64,000 bases of DNA from positions 117,186 through 181,185 of the forward strand of contig ML986627.1 in the NCBI GenBank assembly GCA_010094045.1, given 5' to 3'. Below, in pieces: positions 33,274-45,191 of the stretch. This DNA is from Lojkania enalia (lineage: Eukaryota > Ascomycota > Dothideomycetes > Pleosporales). The translations under genes and the position numbers were made by a program. Each line of letters starts with the position of its first letter. Position 1 is the first letter of the stretch. The notes beneath the pieces were generated by a model. That model was not told the DNA's origin. It searched no databases and saw only the letters and a list, made by a program, of their open reading frames with translations.

Positions 33274-35861
33274 TCACCCATACGTCGGTATGCGGGGACC
33301 AAAAAGTCGGTTACTTTGTTGGATCATCGCTTCCACCTTGCCTGTTTCATTGGCTTCAAAATTTTGCAACAATTCCATTTGCTGCTCGTGGTTCAAACCT
33401 ATTACCCGATTCTCACTGCTCCATTGCGGGTACAAGTAATCGGTCATTGGGTATCCTTGATTTGCCGCATAGGCTTCGTTAAAGACAGGGGAAGTCAGAG
33501 GCTGTGAGACAGGCGGCATTGTGTAAGGTTCTGGCATAGAGAAGGTCGGGTTCCATTGAGAAAGCTCGGCAAAGGTGGCGGGGAGAGCCGCGAATTGGGT
33601 TGTAGGCGGGAAATTGAAATTTGGTATACTAGCCTCCACAGATGATTTAGGACTCGGATCAACGTAAGGTTGAGAGACGGTTTGCTGTGGGGAGGTATGC
33701 ATTGATGTCGCTGGTGAGGACTGGAAAAGGCTGGGAGGATTTTGGGCTGATGTGAAGCCAAACAACTGCTGGTTTTGTGCCGGGAGATAGCCAAATGGCG
33801 GCTGCGATTTCTCGGACGGTGTGTTGACAGATGCTGTAGAAGCTGTCGCAGGGCTCGTGGTTCGGGACCGATTGATTCCGTCAACCATACTCGAGGTCAC
33901 AGATGCGCTCTCAGAAGGCGAGCCTGCCGCGATCGGAATATCTCCATCCTTGTCGAAAATCTTCATACAAGCTTGGATAAGATTCTTATAGAGTTCCATT
34001 GCGGACGCAACCCCCGGCCATCTTGCAGAAGCCAATTCGATACATTCAAGCGCCACCTGCAGATGTCCCTCGACTTCCTCTCGACCGTGGAGACGGCGGA
34101 TTTCCGAATAGGACAGGGACCAAAGCATAGTGTTTATGACCATGAAGATAGACTGGGTAAAAATCCAAGTGAGATCGACACTGCCGGTCTCAATCTGCTT
34201 TCGGTGCATGTAGATGTTGAAATGGCACGCATCGTAACATTGGATGGCAGCTTGCACAGAAGGCCGTGGGACTTGGGGAGACGGGCGATACAAGAAACAC
34301 ACCATGGTGTTGTACCTGCCTGTGAACCTAAACATCGGGTCAGCCTGTTCTCGTGTAGACGTTTGGGCACAAGCGGGCGACGCTCACCAGACTTTGTCTA
34401 GTCCCGACCCGCCGTCCATCTCGGGACTGGTATCCCTCCAGGCAACCATCTTCGTTTGCATCTCGGCAAACCATGGGTCCTGGTCATCTTTCGGCTCAGG
34501 GCGTTTCCTTTGGTATAATTTCCTCCTGATCTCCAACTGGAGAAGTCGCATCTTGAAGAAATGGATCGCAATCCATTTCTTCAAGGATGCTTGAGGCGCA
34601 GGCTGCACACCCGCCCTCGTGACGTACGCATCGTCGACCAGCTCGAAGAAATTGACATCCAAATGTTCTCGTCGAGTAGCAAAAATGCTCGGCCGGCCAA
34701 GGCTGTGGGCGAGGCCTAGATCCATGGTGAGCAGGCACCAGAAGAGGCGCCGTCGCATATCAACCTCAAGTGTATCGGCCGGTCGACCGCCGGGCCCGCG
34801 GGTAATCGTCTTTTCTTCATGCAGCCCCAGGGCCTGGCACAGGCGCACGCCTATACCGATGATATAGTACACGGCGGTCCGGGTCGGGGTGAGGAGAGAG
34901 TAGCCCGCAATCAGAGCGAAGCATTGGAGTGTCTTGACGTTCATGGGCTGGATGGATCCTTCGAGGAACTTGAGTGCGGCTAGGTAGTAGCTGTCGGCGA
35001 GGCCGGCGTATTGAGTGTCCATTTTCTGGAGGCTGATGGCTATGACCATGCGGAGACAGAAGTTCTGGTACGGGTCGGGCGAGCCCTGGTATACATCCTC
35101 GACATCCTGAGTGAAGGTGGGTTCGTGGAAGATGGGGTACATGGGATGGACTAGATGCAGTTAGCGGAAGCGGGTCTGATATAAGACAAACCGGGTGTAC
35201 TTGCCCTTGCTGTAGAAGAGCTGCACCAGCAGGTTCGTGAGATCTCTATTCGGCAACTCTTCAGCCGCAACGTCGCTTATTAGTGGATAGACCTTGGATG
35301 TTGGTTTCTTGTCCTCCTCGTTGAAGGTGGCCTTGATGGACTTGGCGTGCGAATCGGGGACGATCTCGGAGATGCTCTTGGTTTCTGTGAACTGCTTCGC
35401 CAGCTGCATGACCAGGCGGGTGATGTTGATGCCGCTCGAGGGCCCTAGGAACTTGGACTCGTCCGTCTCTTGTATCTTGACGGCGGCAGCGCCGCGCATA
35501 ACGTCCTCGGGGTCTGGCTCGGCGTCGTCCCTCTCCAGGTCGGCTAGCTGCTTCTCCAAGTCGCGGACCTTGTGCTGTAGGTGCACGACGTAGTTCCGGG
35601 GGATCTTTGTGCCCTTGGCGGGGTCGTAGTATTCGCAGTGCGAGTTCGTCCGCTCGCAGGGGCCGCATCGAGGGAGTCCTGGATCGCACCGCGTCTTGCG
35701 CTGTGGAGACGGCCGTTAGTGTCTATGCATACAGGCACGGGGCAATTCTCTACAGACAGCCTTACCGTGCGACACCGACAGCAGGCCGTCAGCGTGTGTG
35801 CGATGCGGTTCGGCGACGCTGCCTCCTCCTTTGCCAACGGAGCGCCGGTCTGGGACTCCAT
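33274..35861 (-). CDS. Zn2Cys6 transcription factor with fungal middle-homology domain
   Basis: Four minus-strand exons (35861-35766, 35700-35205, 35150-34388, 34327-33274) give about 802 aa. The zinc cluster has C27, C30, C37, C44, C47 and C54 and is split by intron 1 inside CCRCRT|RKTRC. It is followed by a linker and coiled coil (YVVHLQHKVRDLEKQLADLE), where such proteins dimerise. The regulatory domain includes KVHPMYPIFHEPTFTQ, the conserved ALGLHEE region, and MRRRLFWCLLTMDLGLAHSL. A Ser/Pro/Gln-rich tail probably activates transcription. Intron 2 joins only if a GC donor is used (AAGG|GCAAGT...CTAG|TC), giving the family-typical SKVHPMYP. All GT alternatives break the frame. Exon 3 holds a perfect 15-bp hairpin encoding LKKWIAIHFFK. 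Targets are unknown. Confidence 0.9.
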
Positions 35862-37082
35862 GGTCGCCGCGGATGGGTGCTGGCTAGACGGTGGGCGGGA
35901 GCAGGTCTGGAGGAGGGCCGGTGGTCGACGGCGGCGGCGGATATTGCTGCTGCTGCTGCTGCTGCTGCTGCGCCTGCGCGCACGTCCATGCCAGAACAGA
36001 TGAGGGAGGAGAAGCAGGCAGCGCAGGCGCGGAACAGGGCCAGAGTTGGAGAGAGGAGAGGAGAGGAGAGGAGCGGAGCAGAGCAGAGTGCAGATGTCGA
36101 GACGCCGCAGTGGTAGCACTGCCAAGCAGCGCGCAGCAGAGAAGGACCGGCGGGCGTCGAGGTCTCTATGATGAAGAAGAGGCAAGCTCCCGGTACGGAG
36201 TATCTATGCATGCACAGTACCTGCTATTATGGATTGAACCTAACGGCTTGAAAGTTACTACGCACGCAGGGCTGCTCCGCTACGTTACAGAATTCGCCCC
36301 AATCAGCCACTCGTAGGACAAAGGGCCGAATCAAACAGCCCGACGACGTTGGCTATCTCCCATAGGCTCTTTCTCTCCCTTCCTCTCCTCTCCTCTCCTC
36401 TCTCCTCTGTCCTCTCTCCGTCGGGCCTGGCCATTGGATGCACCTGGGGCCTGCGGCATCAAAAGGGCCGCTGCGCGTGCAGGTCGCCGCCTCACCGCCG
36501 TCGTATCCCATCTCCCTGCCGGATCCCCTACTGCGCTGAACCTCATCTCTACCTGCCACCGCTTCCGCCTGCACTTCATATCGGCCGGTGTGTGTCTGTG
36601 CCACCGGTGAGGCCATCCGGGCCATCCAGCCTGCACATCACATTGCGGGCGGGACCGACGCATTGGGCTGCTGCTGCGCCTCGCGCAACCCTCTCCTCCA
36701 GTCTGTGCCACTCCCTGAACACCACTCACACAACGCCCACAAACCTGTCCACAAGAGCTGACGGACCCTGCGTCGCCGGCCTCGTTCATGCCCCCAACCC
36801 TCCCTCTTTCGATCCCGTACCGCCGCACTATTCCTTCCCCGTTCCTTTACCCGAGGCCGGTAAGTGCCCTTATTCCTCTCTCTGCCCAAGACCCGCTTCA
36901 GCCCTCTCTATTGCGAGCCTCCCGTGCCCCTCTTGTTCCCCAGTCTCATATCCCCCGGGCCGCTTCCCCTCTCTTCCATGTGCTAGCTTTTCTTGTTATC
37001 TCCCTGTTTTGGCGCGGTGCTTTGTCCATTATCCATTTCCTAATCGGGCCTGCACGTGCATACAATGTATTGATAATCGTCT
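35862..37082. promoter_or_regulatory. Shared intergenic region between two divergent Zn2Cys6 regulators
   Basis: About 1.2 kb separates the two starts. Just upstream of the minus-strand gene lies a triplet repeat of eight GCT units (35946-35970, CAG on the transcribed strand), about 85-110 nt from its ATG and so probably in the 5' leader. A GGAGA purine tract (about 36048-36086) and a matching TCTCC pyrimidine tract (about 36366-36419) lie 300 nt apart in opposite orientation. Toward the plus-strand gene, GTAAGT at 36860 and a CCCCAG near 36942 could border a leader intron. The frames open here are composition effects. Confidence 0.5.
35946..35970. repeat. (GCT)8 triplet microsatellite in a probable 5' leader
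   Basis: Eight GCT units plus one G, read as CAG repeats in the direction of the minus-strand regulator gene. The tract lies between the start codon at 35861 and the shared promoter, so variation in length would change the leader, not the protein. Confidence 0.8.
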
Positions 37083-39447
37083 ATGGCTGTAGACATCCCA
37101 TCTCCACTATCCGGGAACACCCTCATGGTGCTAGAGACTCCCCTCCTCCGTGTGAGCAGGCCGGTTGCCGCTTGCTCGCGCTGCCGGGCGGCCAAGGTCA
37201 AGTGTGACGGAAAACTGCCAGCCTGTACAGCGTGCGAAAAGTCGAACCGCGCTTCCGAGTGCTCGAGCACCAACGATCAGTTTGCCCGCGGCAAAGAGCG
37301 GAGCTATGTTGCTACTCTCGAAGCTCGAGTCGAAAGACTCGAAAAGAAGATCGCCGAGGCTAGAGCGAGGAGAAAGTCTTCGTCCGTGCTGATGCAAGAT
37401 TTTGATAGTACCACGCCCCGTCGAACTTCAGTCGATACCGTGAAAGCCGCCAAGCCCATCAGCAAACGGGCAGCGCGGAGAAAGGAGGCCTCGGATATCG
37501 ATGAACTGGTGTCTGATTTTGGTCTTCTGTACGTACATGTCTTATTCTCAGATCCCAATATACAGACTGACCATCTTAAGCGCCGTCAATGCTACAGCGA
37601 GAGACTTTTATGGCTTCACATCCGCCATGTCGTATGCCCGGCTGATCCTGTCTGCAAGTTCGAAAGAGGCCTTGCCCACGGGCCTTACGAAAGCTCTGCC
37701 GCCGAGATTCGCGGCTACGCCTCTTATTCAGCATTACCTTGACAACATCTTTACCCTACTTCCAATCTTTGAGGAGGCGAGTTTATACGCCTCCGTTGAC
37801 GCCGTCTACCACCCTGACGAAGCAGCATCTGCTTTTGATCATTGGACTGTGCGCATGGTACTTGCCATATCGTGCTTGTCCCAGTCCGAGCAGCGTGGGG
37901 ATACGTTGTATTCCGACGCCGTTGGTCACGTGAATGCCGCCCTCGAGCATGCGGAGGAGGTGCTTCATCCGGGGTTCATTAGCAATATTCAGGCCTTGAT
38001 ATTACTGGTCGAGTATGCCATGATGGACCCCCACCATTTTGACAGCTGGACCTTAATAGGAGCGGCATCGAGAGCCATGGTAGACCTTGGTATCCATCAC
38101 GACCCTCCACGGCGGACTTCGGTTTCTAGAGCGAAGCTAGAAGTTCGGAGGCGGGCGTACTGGTGCATATATGCGCTCGACCGGTGGGTGCAGTTTCATT
38201 CTCCCTGCCGAGTCTCACTGACATCGTTAAGGTCTACTTCTCTTGTCCAGACTCGGGCATTCTCCTTCTCTGATGATGCGGCTCAAGTGTCTCTCCCATT
38301 CCACTCATCTTCCGCATCACCGAAACATAGTTCTCCACAGGCACAGGTATTCCTTCAATCATTTGATGCAGCGCTCGCTTATTTCAGAATCCGCGAGATT
38401 CAGTCAGAATGGTACATGGACCTATTTCAGTCTGGCCGGGAACCTTGGCAAGACCCCTATCCATACATCTGGAAAACATACGCCAGCATGACTGAATGGT
38501 TTCAAAACCTGTCGGCGAGCACACTACCTTCAACTAAATCATTCTTCGAGCTGGAGCTATTCTACAGCTACGTATACATTCTTTCGCCGAGCCCACGGAT
38601 CCCTCATATCCATGAGTATGCTCAGAGGTTGATATTTGAGCACTGCATCGGATATGCCACTAACCTTCTTGCCCTTATCTCTAAGCCGTCTAACACAACC
38701 AAGCCCCCCGTCACATTCTACGATGCCATGCGCGCATACATGACGGGCCGGCAGTTTGTCGACGTATTATCCCGCAACCTCGACGTCATTCTCGATCCTT
38801 TACCGCCTGTGCCTCCAGCACCGTCTGCGCCTCAGACCACCTCCGAGGACCCCTTAGCACCACCGGTACAGATCGCGCCTCCTCCCTTCCCGTTGCCAGT
38901 TATCGCGGAAGGACTTACTGCACCGCAAGACCCTACAACTCGAGCCATAGCCGCCATCAACGACTTCACAACAATACTATCACGCTTCGGACTCCGCTTC
39001 GGCTTCACACACTGGCGTGACCGCTTTCAGCGCGAATCAACAAGCCTCCTCCAACAACTTTACCACCGCTCCTCGGTATCCCCAATCCCTTCCCCGCCAA
39101 ATCCCGCCCAACCATACCACGCACAACCCTATCTCTTCACTCCCGCAGCGAACCCCGCACCGCCGATCCACCATGGTCACCCAACGACCCCTCCTTCCAT
39201 ATACCCGCCTCAACCGAGTCCCTTCGGGACGACTCACAGGACGTCCCCGTTCGCCCCGCCACCCGACTGGACGACGCCTAGTCCACAGCAGACAACCGCG
39301 ATGCCAGACATGCCGCAGCCATCCGAAGGACGGGTCCGACAGGCGCTAGTCTATGGGCCCGGCCTCCCGATGCAGTCTGTCGAGCGAGAAGGCAGCGATG
39401 TCGGAACTACTGATGCTAATTGGAATCTGGGGCTTGGGCAGAGCTAG
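37083..39447 (+). CDS. Zn2Cys6 transcription factor with long proline-rich tail
   Basis: Three exons (37083-37528, 37581-38183, 38232-39447) splice in phase to about 754 aa. The zinc cluster uses C31, C34, C41, C48, C51 and C60 (CSRCRAAKVKCDGKLPACTAC), with an 8-residue last loop. A coiled coil follows (YVATLEARVERLEKKIAEAR). The middle-homology domain covers about residues 170-350, with YLDNIFTLLPIFEEASLYAS, LVEYAMMDPHHFDSW, MVDLGIHHDPP and RRRAYWCIYALDR, the last joined across intron 2. The last 200 residues are rich in Pro, Gln, Ser and Thr. It is transcribed away from another Zn2Cys6 gene over a 1.2-kb gap, which would allow joint control. Target genes are unknown. Confidence 0.9.
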
Positions 39448-40103
39448 ACTGCTTCGAATCTATATTATATATATCTCTTTTTGGAAGTTCAACGCACGTT
39501 GGATATGATTCATATACATTTATTTTTGAAGCGTATATCTCGTAGACGCGACATTTTGGGCATCGGAAGCGTTGGAGTTTTTTTCAGCCAAGAAAAGGGA
39601 ATGGTGGGATATTATTAGGCGCCGATCGTTGTACGATTACTTTTATATTTTATGGCTTTACGCCTAGCTGGTCTCGTCGGCACGTCTAGCGTGCAAGGGA
39701 GAGGGCTGTCTGTATGGTAGAACGAAGATTGAACGACCAGAGCACAAGACCGCTTCTAGCCTTGACAAGAGCATATCGTGCATATGCCAAAACTTCACAG
39801 CATAAAGAAAAAAAACGTTAAGAAGTTAGATCTGGAACTAAATATATTCACCCATAAATGTGATATATATTCGGTACCAATATACAAAGATCCGCAAGTA
39901 ATAGACTCCTACCGGACCCGAGCCGCCCAACCTGGGAAAACATGCGCCATGCAGATAAATGCTCAGAAAACCCGCTTCGGAGGAATCCACCAGAAACCGC
40001 CCTTACCCTACATCCTAGAATCCAGAGACAATAATAATGCTGGAACCAATTAGCCTTGTGCCTGCGAGTGTTGGGTTGATATTAAAAAGGTGGCTTAGGT
40101 GGC
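39448..40103. terminator. Convergent 3' region, no gene seen
   Basis: Lies between the ends of a plus-strand regulator and the minus-strand VPS9 gene. It is AT-rich with TATATTATATATAT near 39462-39474 and GGTGGCTTAGGTGGCTTAGG (a short direct repeat) near 40089-40108. It should hold both polyadenylation sites. Confidence 0.4.
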
Positions 40104-42777
40104 TTAGGGGTTGCTTAAAGCCAAGCATGCATCGACTGCGAGACCGACTCTACCAGTTTCATTAGCATCGTATTAATATCATGCGAGAAGGCTTTCCCGT
40201 GTTGGCTCATTTCATGAACCTCGTATGCAGAGGAAGCGTGGTACAGGGGTAAGAACCGAAAGGAATGACACACCTCCCTTCCTTCATCCTCACAACATCA
40301 TCAATGACTTCGTGGTCTAACGCGGGGAACATTCCTGCCAACGTTTCCACAACAACTCGATGTTCCTGTCTTTGAATCCGCCTCGCCTCCTCCGCTTCCG
40401 CGCTCGCCTGTCTAGCGGCCGATTCCTCCGCGCTCATTCTCTGCCTATGTCGCTGCTCTTCTGCGCTCCGCCGCTGTAGTTCCTTTTCGGTCGTCTGTGC
40501 ATTTCCGCTAGGATACTCGGACGAACGACGAGGTGGTGGTGGGGTTAGATGGGGTGTGGTACCTGGTGGTGGGGTGGGCACAGAATGAAACGAGGCTGAG
40601 TTATCATTATCAGAGAAAATCCGGCCGATTGTGCTAAGAGGCTTTTGGATAGTTCGGAGGAGGCCTGCTACTGCTGCATTCTCTTCGGATTGATCGGAAT
40701 GGCCGTGTTCGCTACGTTGGCTCGTTGAACGACGGGGACCCGCTCGTTCTGCTTCTAGCGAATTTCGAGGTGTGACTTCAGGTCGAGAGAGAGTAGATTT
40801 TTCCGAGAGATGTAAATGTGGCGAGGGCATTCGGCGATGACCGGGGGTTGCTGGGGGGTTAGCTTGAACCCTAAGTTGAGGAGCGTTGGAGGATGAGGGA
40901 GACGTAGGTTGCGGATCTGAGTGCCGTTCTGCAATCTCAGAAACAGCAGCTTCCACATTCTTCTCGAAATCTTCATCCGATACAGTGAGTGACGTCTTAT
41001 CGAGCCCTTCGATAAACTGTATAGCGCCCATAAGGGAAGAGATATAATATCCCGCTTCGCCACCTAGTTTATCCTGGTTCCTGAATCGTAAAATGTACTG
41101 TACATTCGAGACAAGGTGATCCGGGTTCGCCTGTAAAACAGTGTAAATTAGGAGAGGCACAAATGCATCCGCCGACTGGTCCGATTGTGATGTTCGGAGG
41201 AAGCCGAATATGACTTTACAGCAATTCAAAATACAGATTACTTTGTCTCGCGGTGCCCTATAGCTTTTGATCTTAAGTAATTCTTGTTGGGCGAGGTGCA
41301 AAAACTTCTTCCCTTTATCTCCGACAGGTTGAATGTCTAAATGCTCTTCCTTGACCCAGCCATATATCTGAACCTTTTGCGCGAGGACTTCGTCTCGCTC
41401 TACATCTTCCTGATGCTGTCCTCTTCTTCCGGGGCCAGCCGGCTCATGGCCCCTTCGTCGACCCTTATTCGGTACAGGTTCTGGGGGTGGAATAGCCGGG
41501 GAGAAGGTCTGATTATACAACCTATTCATAACGAGCTTCTCCATGCCCTCGCGGGCGTTATCAAACTCAGCATCAGTTACAGTTCGCCAGACTTCGCATT
41601 GCGCCATCTTCTTACTAATGAACTCGAGAAAATCACCGATTATCTTTACTTGCTCGTGGACCATCCACTGTTTCTTGCCAAATTCAAGAAGAAATGATCG
41701 AAGAAACTTGGCAACAGGGTCCGCCGTTCGATGACGTAGTTGTTCCAGGAACCGATGGAAGTCAAAAGGTAGATCAGGTTCAGGGTCAGGCACAGGTACC
41801 GGTGGGGTGGGCTTATACTGTGGTGCATGGGTGCCGGGAGACATGGGGCCTGGTGCCGAGACCTTCTCGTTCAGCGATGAATTCGTTCCCACCCGATACA
41901 AGGACGACGACCTTGGCGGCGGCGATTGTAGTGGCTGCTCCGACGACGACGATGCAGCTTCGGTCGGATTAGGAAGCGGCTTGTTCAAAGGTTCTAAACT
42001 CGACCTTCGTGGAGGATGGGTGATGGGTGATTCCAACATGGGGCCGGCAAGCTCCATGCGCGGAGACATAATTTCGTCTACTCCAGGACCGCCGTGGCCG
42101 TAGTCAAACTGTTCCATTATGCTCTGTATTTCGGATCTCGAGTCGTCGGCTATATCCTCGTCGCCATCCTCATACTTGGAAGCATACTCGGCTGCCTCGG
42201 CATCCTCTGAATTTCTCCCACTTGATCTTCCTTGAGATACGGGCGAGGTAGTGCGGCTGGGTACATCCTGGCCCGACGAAAGATATTTCTCGTCTTTCGG
42301 GGGGGGAGGCGGCGGCGAGGGCGATCGAACAGGCGCCTTGCCTGTAGACTTGGAAACACGTTCTGGCGGCGAGCGCGGTGGCGTCGACAGGCTCAGAGAC
42401 CTGACGTTAGCTGTTATCTGCCCCATTGGCAGTGCCTCCGAGGACTGCTGCTCCCGGGTATCGTCCTCGGCTTGCAGAGTCTCGCGGGTACTTGAGGCTT
42501 GTAGCTCTTTCATGCCTGCTGGAGCTGTACCATTCACCTCCTCCTTCTTGCCCTCATTCTCTAATGCGTTGTCCCCACCAGGGTTCGAGTCTTGCCCCGC
42601 TTCGTCGGCCAAGCTCTTTTGGTCGCCCACAGACTCTGATTGAAGTGATGCGGCGGCAGGAGCTTCGAGTTGCTTGTCTACAGCCTCACCTGCCTTGCCG
42701 CCTCCATTTGCGAGCTTCTCCTCGCGAGAGGTGTCCTGAGCATCATTTGGCTGCGGCGAGTAGTTGGGAGGAGACAT
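40104..42777 (-). CDS. VPS9-CUE protein, Rab5-family guanine nucleotide exchange factor
   Basis: VPS9 proteins load GTP on Rab5/Vps21 at endosomes, and the CUE domain binds ubiquitin. Two exons (42777-40274 and 40149-40104) give 849 aa. The N-terminal 340 residues are disordered and Ser/Pro-rich. The helical layer and VPS9 core run from about 345 to 625: FHRFLEQLRHRTADPVAKFL, DKVICILNCCKVIFGFLR, ADAFVPLLIYTVLQANPDHL and GGEAGYYISSLMGAIQFIEG. After a second linker the CUE domain starts near residue 806 (ETLAGMFPALDHEVIDDVV) and is finished by the 46-nt last exon (VGLAVDACLALSNP). Without the splice the frame would run to 40207 and lose the last CUE helix. The domain order matches yeast Vps9. 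It is divergent from the ASNSD1-like gene with about 320 nt between starts. Confidence 0.92.
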
Positions 42778-43097
42778 AGGCCGTCGTCCGGCTGGGGTGG
42801 AGCTAATGGCAGAGGCCGGGCTTGAGGAAAGCAGCTTCCATGGAATTCCTGAGCGAGTGCTGCGAGATATGAAGATCGAACTGGACGGGGTATCGGTTTG
42901 AGGCAGTGTTGTGCAGTGTCACTGTTCGGGCTGCCTGCCTGGGAGCATGGCGTAGCTCGGTGTTCGAGAGCCGAATCGCCGCCCGCTAGCACCCAACCAG
43001 CTTAGAGCTCCAGCTCTATCTCCAGCCTATCCTACCCTATTTCGCGCATCAACGCCCTACTAATTCCTCCGAACCTTCTCCTGCCATCCCGTCTGCC
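42778..43097. promoter_or_regulatory. Divergent promoter between the VPS9-CUE and ASNSD1-like genes
   Basis: A 320-nt gap with starts on both sides, so both promoters must lie here. Direct and inverted CTGCCTGCCTGG-type sequence occurs near 42930-42942. No TATA box is evident. Confidence 0.5.
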
Positions 43098-44867
43098 ATG
43101 TGCGGTATCTTCTTCTCGCTGAGCCGCAATAACTATCTTGTACCGGACCCCAAGACTGAAAATCTACTCAAGAACCGAGGGCCTGATTGTTTCGGGAAGC
43201 ACCAGAGAGTCATTGCTCATAATCCAGCACTCGAGTCACGCTCTGATCAATTCCATGCACTTTTCTTGTCCACCGTTCTCTCGCTGCGAGGCCATTCAAT
43301 TGTCGAACAGCCCTTACGGGATGACGCATCAGACTCAATCTTATGCTGGAATGGCGAGGCGTGGAGAATAGGGCCTCGTGCCATCTTAGGAAATGACTCC
43401 GAAGAAGTCTTTAGAACGTTGCTTGAGCGGACTGACGATATCGCTATAGAGCACAGAACCACCTCAATAGAGCGTGTGCTCGAAGTAATAGCGTCCATCC
43501 GAGGGCCATTCGCCTTTGTATTTCTCGATGCCAAACGCGGCTATCTCTATTATGGTAGAGACTGTCTTGGGAGGCGGTCTCTATTGCGAAAATCTTCCTC
43601 TGCAGATGAATTTGTCCTGTCGAGCGTATGTGACAATGCATCTGACGGCCGATGGGAAGAGGTGGATGCTGACGGCTTATATGTGGTTGATTTGAATACC
43701 AGCTTAAATCAGACTGGATTAGAAGTCATTCATATTCCACATTGCAGGCTGAATAGCACGAGATCTAATGGTCTCTCCATAGTAGGTGAGTCTAAGGCCA
43801 TGCTTGAGGGTTACTAATAGCACTAATAGGCGCTACCTTTTCCTCTGATGAATGCAGCCGCACCGGATGGTCTTTGTAATCCTAATTCCGAACACGTGGC
43901 ACAGCTTAGAACAGCACTGAACGACTCTCTCCGTCTTCGAGTTCAGCACGTCCGAGAGTCAGTCATGCCAATAGACGTCAACATCGCGAAGAACGACGCA
44001 AAAATTGCAATTCTCTTCTCTGGCGGGCTAGATTGCACCGTTCTTGCTCGCTTGGCTCACGATTTAGTTCCTCTTACCGAGAGCATCGACCTTCTCAATG
44101 TAGCCTTCGAAAACCCAAGGGTGCATGGAAAGCTAGATCAAGGTGTCTCCCCGTACGAGCTCTGCCCCGATCGAATCACTGGCAGGACATCTTACGCCGA
44201 GCTTCTCCAAGTATGCCCCGGCCGCCTTTGGCATTTTGTTGAAATTAACGTCCCCTACGCCGAGACCTCAGCGCGTCGAGCCCGAGTAGTAGCTCTCATG
44301 CATCCTCACAATACCGAAATGGACCTTTCAATATCCTTTGCTCTTTATTTTGCGTCAAGGGGATCGGGCTTGGCTTGTTCCCCGTCGTATGCTCCTCCTT
44401 CCGCCTATACAACACCTGCCCACGTTCTACTATCAGGTCTAGGAGCGGATGAGCTTTTCGGGGGTTACCAGCGCCATGCCATTGCCTTTTCCCGCCAAGG
44501 CTATGCTGGACTCATAGATGAGCTTGTGGTTGATTTTGATCGACTCGGAAAACGCAATCTTGGGCGCGACGACCGTGTCATAAGTGATTCTGGCAAAGAG
44601 GTCCGGTTCCCCTACCTCGATGAAAACTTCATTGCACTGGCTCTAAAATTTCCAGTTTGGGCTAAGTGTGACTTTGAGAACGCGCAGTTACTAGACTCAG
44701 ATGACCCTTCCCGGTTCCTGGAGCCGGGCAAGAGAATTCTGAGGTTACTTGCCTGGCATCTAGACATGAAAGGTGTTGCGAAGGAGAAAAAGCGAGCTAT
44801 TCAGTTTGGCTCTCGCACGGCTAAAATGGAAACTGGAAAAACGAAAGGAACTCAGCAGCTGTCGTGA
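43098..44867 (+). CDS. Asparagine-synthetase-domain protein (ASNSD1-like)
   Basis: The protein combines a class II glutamine amidotransferase fold with an asparagine-synthase-like ATP-pyrophosphatase domain. Exons 43098-43781 and 43830-44867 join in phase 0 (ATA|GTAGGT...AATAG|GCG) to 573 aa. The nucleophile Cys2 is exposed after Met removal (MCGIFFSLS), followed by NRGPDCFG and the substrate-loop region LSLRGHSIVEQPL. The synthase domain has the ATP-binding loop FSGGLDC (S292-G294) and LLSGLGADELFGGYQRH. The C-terminus AIQFGSRTAKME and KTKGTQQLS is typical of the ASNSD1 group, not of ordinary asparagine synthetase (about 50 aa shorter). Whether it makes asparagine is unknown. The stronger GTGAGT donor four bases downstream would break the frame. 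Confidence 0.9.
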
Positions 44868-45188
44868 GCACATCGGGTTCCGGTAAGTCTACCCTAGATC
44901 TCATTTGTATTTCTCTATGGCTATGATGAAAAATAAACGGGGAAAATCTCTCACGCGAGGCCGTAAGGACAATACGCCGTACCGCTACTGCGAGATTGCT
45001 TGTGTGTTTTCGATCCCCGATAACCCAGTAGTGTGGCAGGCATGTATGCCGGAAGACCTTTGGGCCGATGACCGTCCGTTAAAAGGCAAGTTTGAGCCAC
45101 GTAGGGCGCGTCTGTGACAGCTTTCTGACTTTGGACATGTGTGATATATGCTAACTAGGAACATAAGCGCATATGTTATTGAGATTAT
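44868..45188. other. Downstream flank of the ASNSD1-like gene with one weak ORF
   Basis: A plus-strand frame at 44905-45117 has ATGs at about 44917-44926 and would encode some 65 residues (RYCEIACVFSIPDNPVVWQA). It matches no family I know and is too short to support without expression data. Confidence 0.25.
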
Positions 45189-45191
45189 TGC

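Noticed and set aside
35544..36316. Several 130-210-codon open frames on both strands around the CTG and GAG repeats
   Set aside because: They read the triplet and purine repeats in different frames (poly-Ala, poly-Cys, poly-Leu) and overlap a proven exon, so they are repeat artefacts.
36349..37092. 247-codon proline/serine-rich plus-strand frame upstream of the second regulator
   Set aside because: It does not start with a supported exon and is made of pyrimidine-rich leader sequence.
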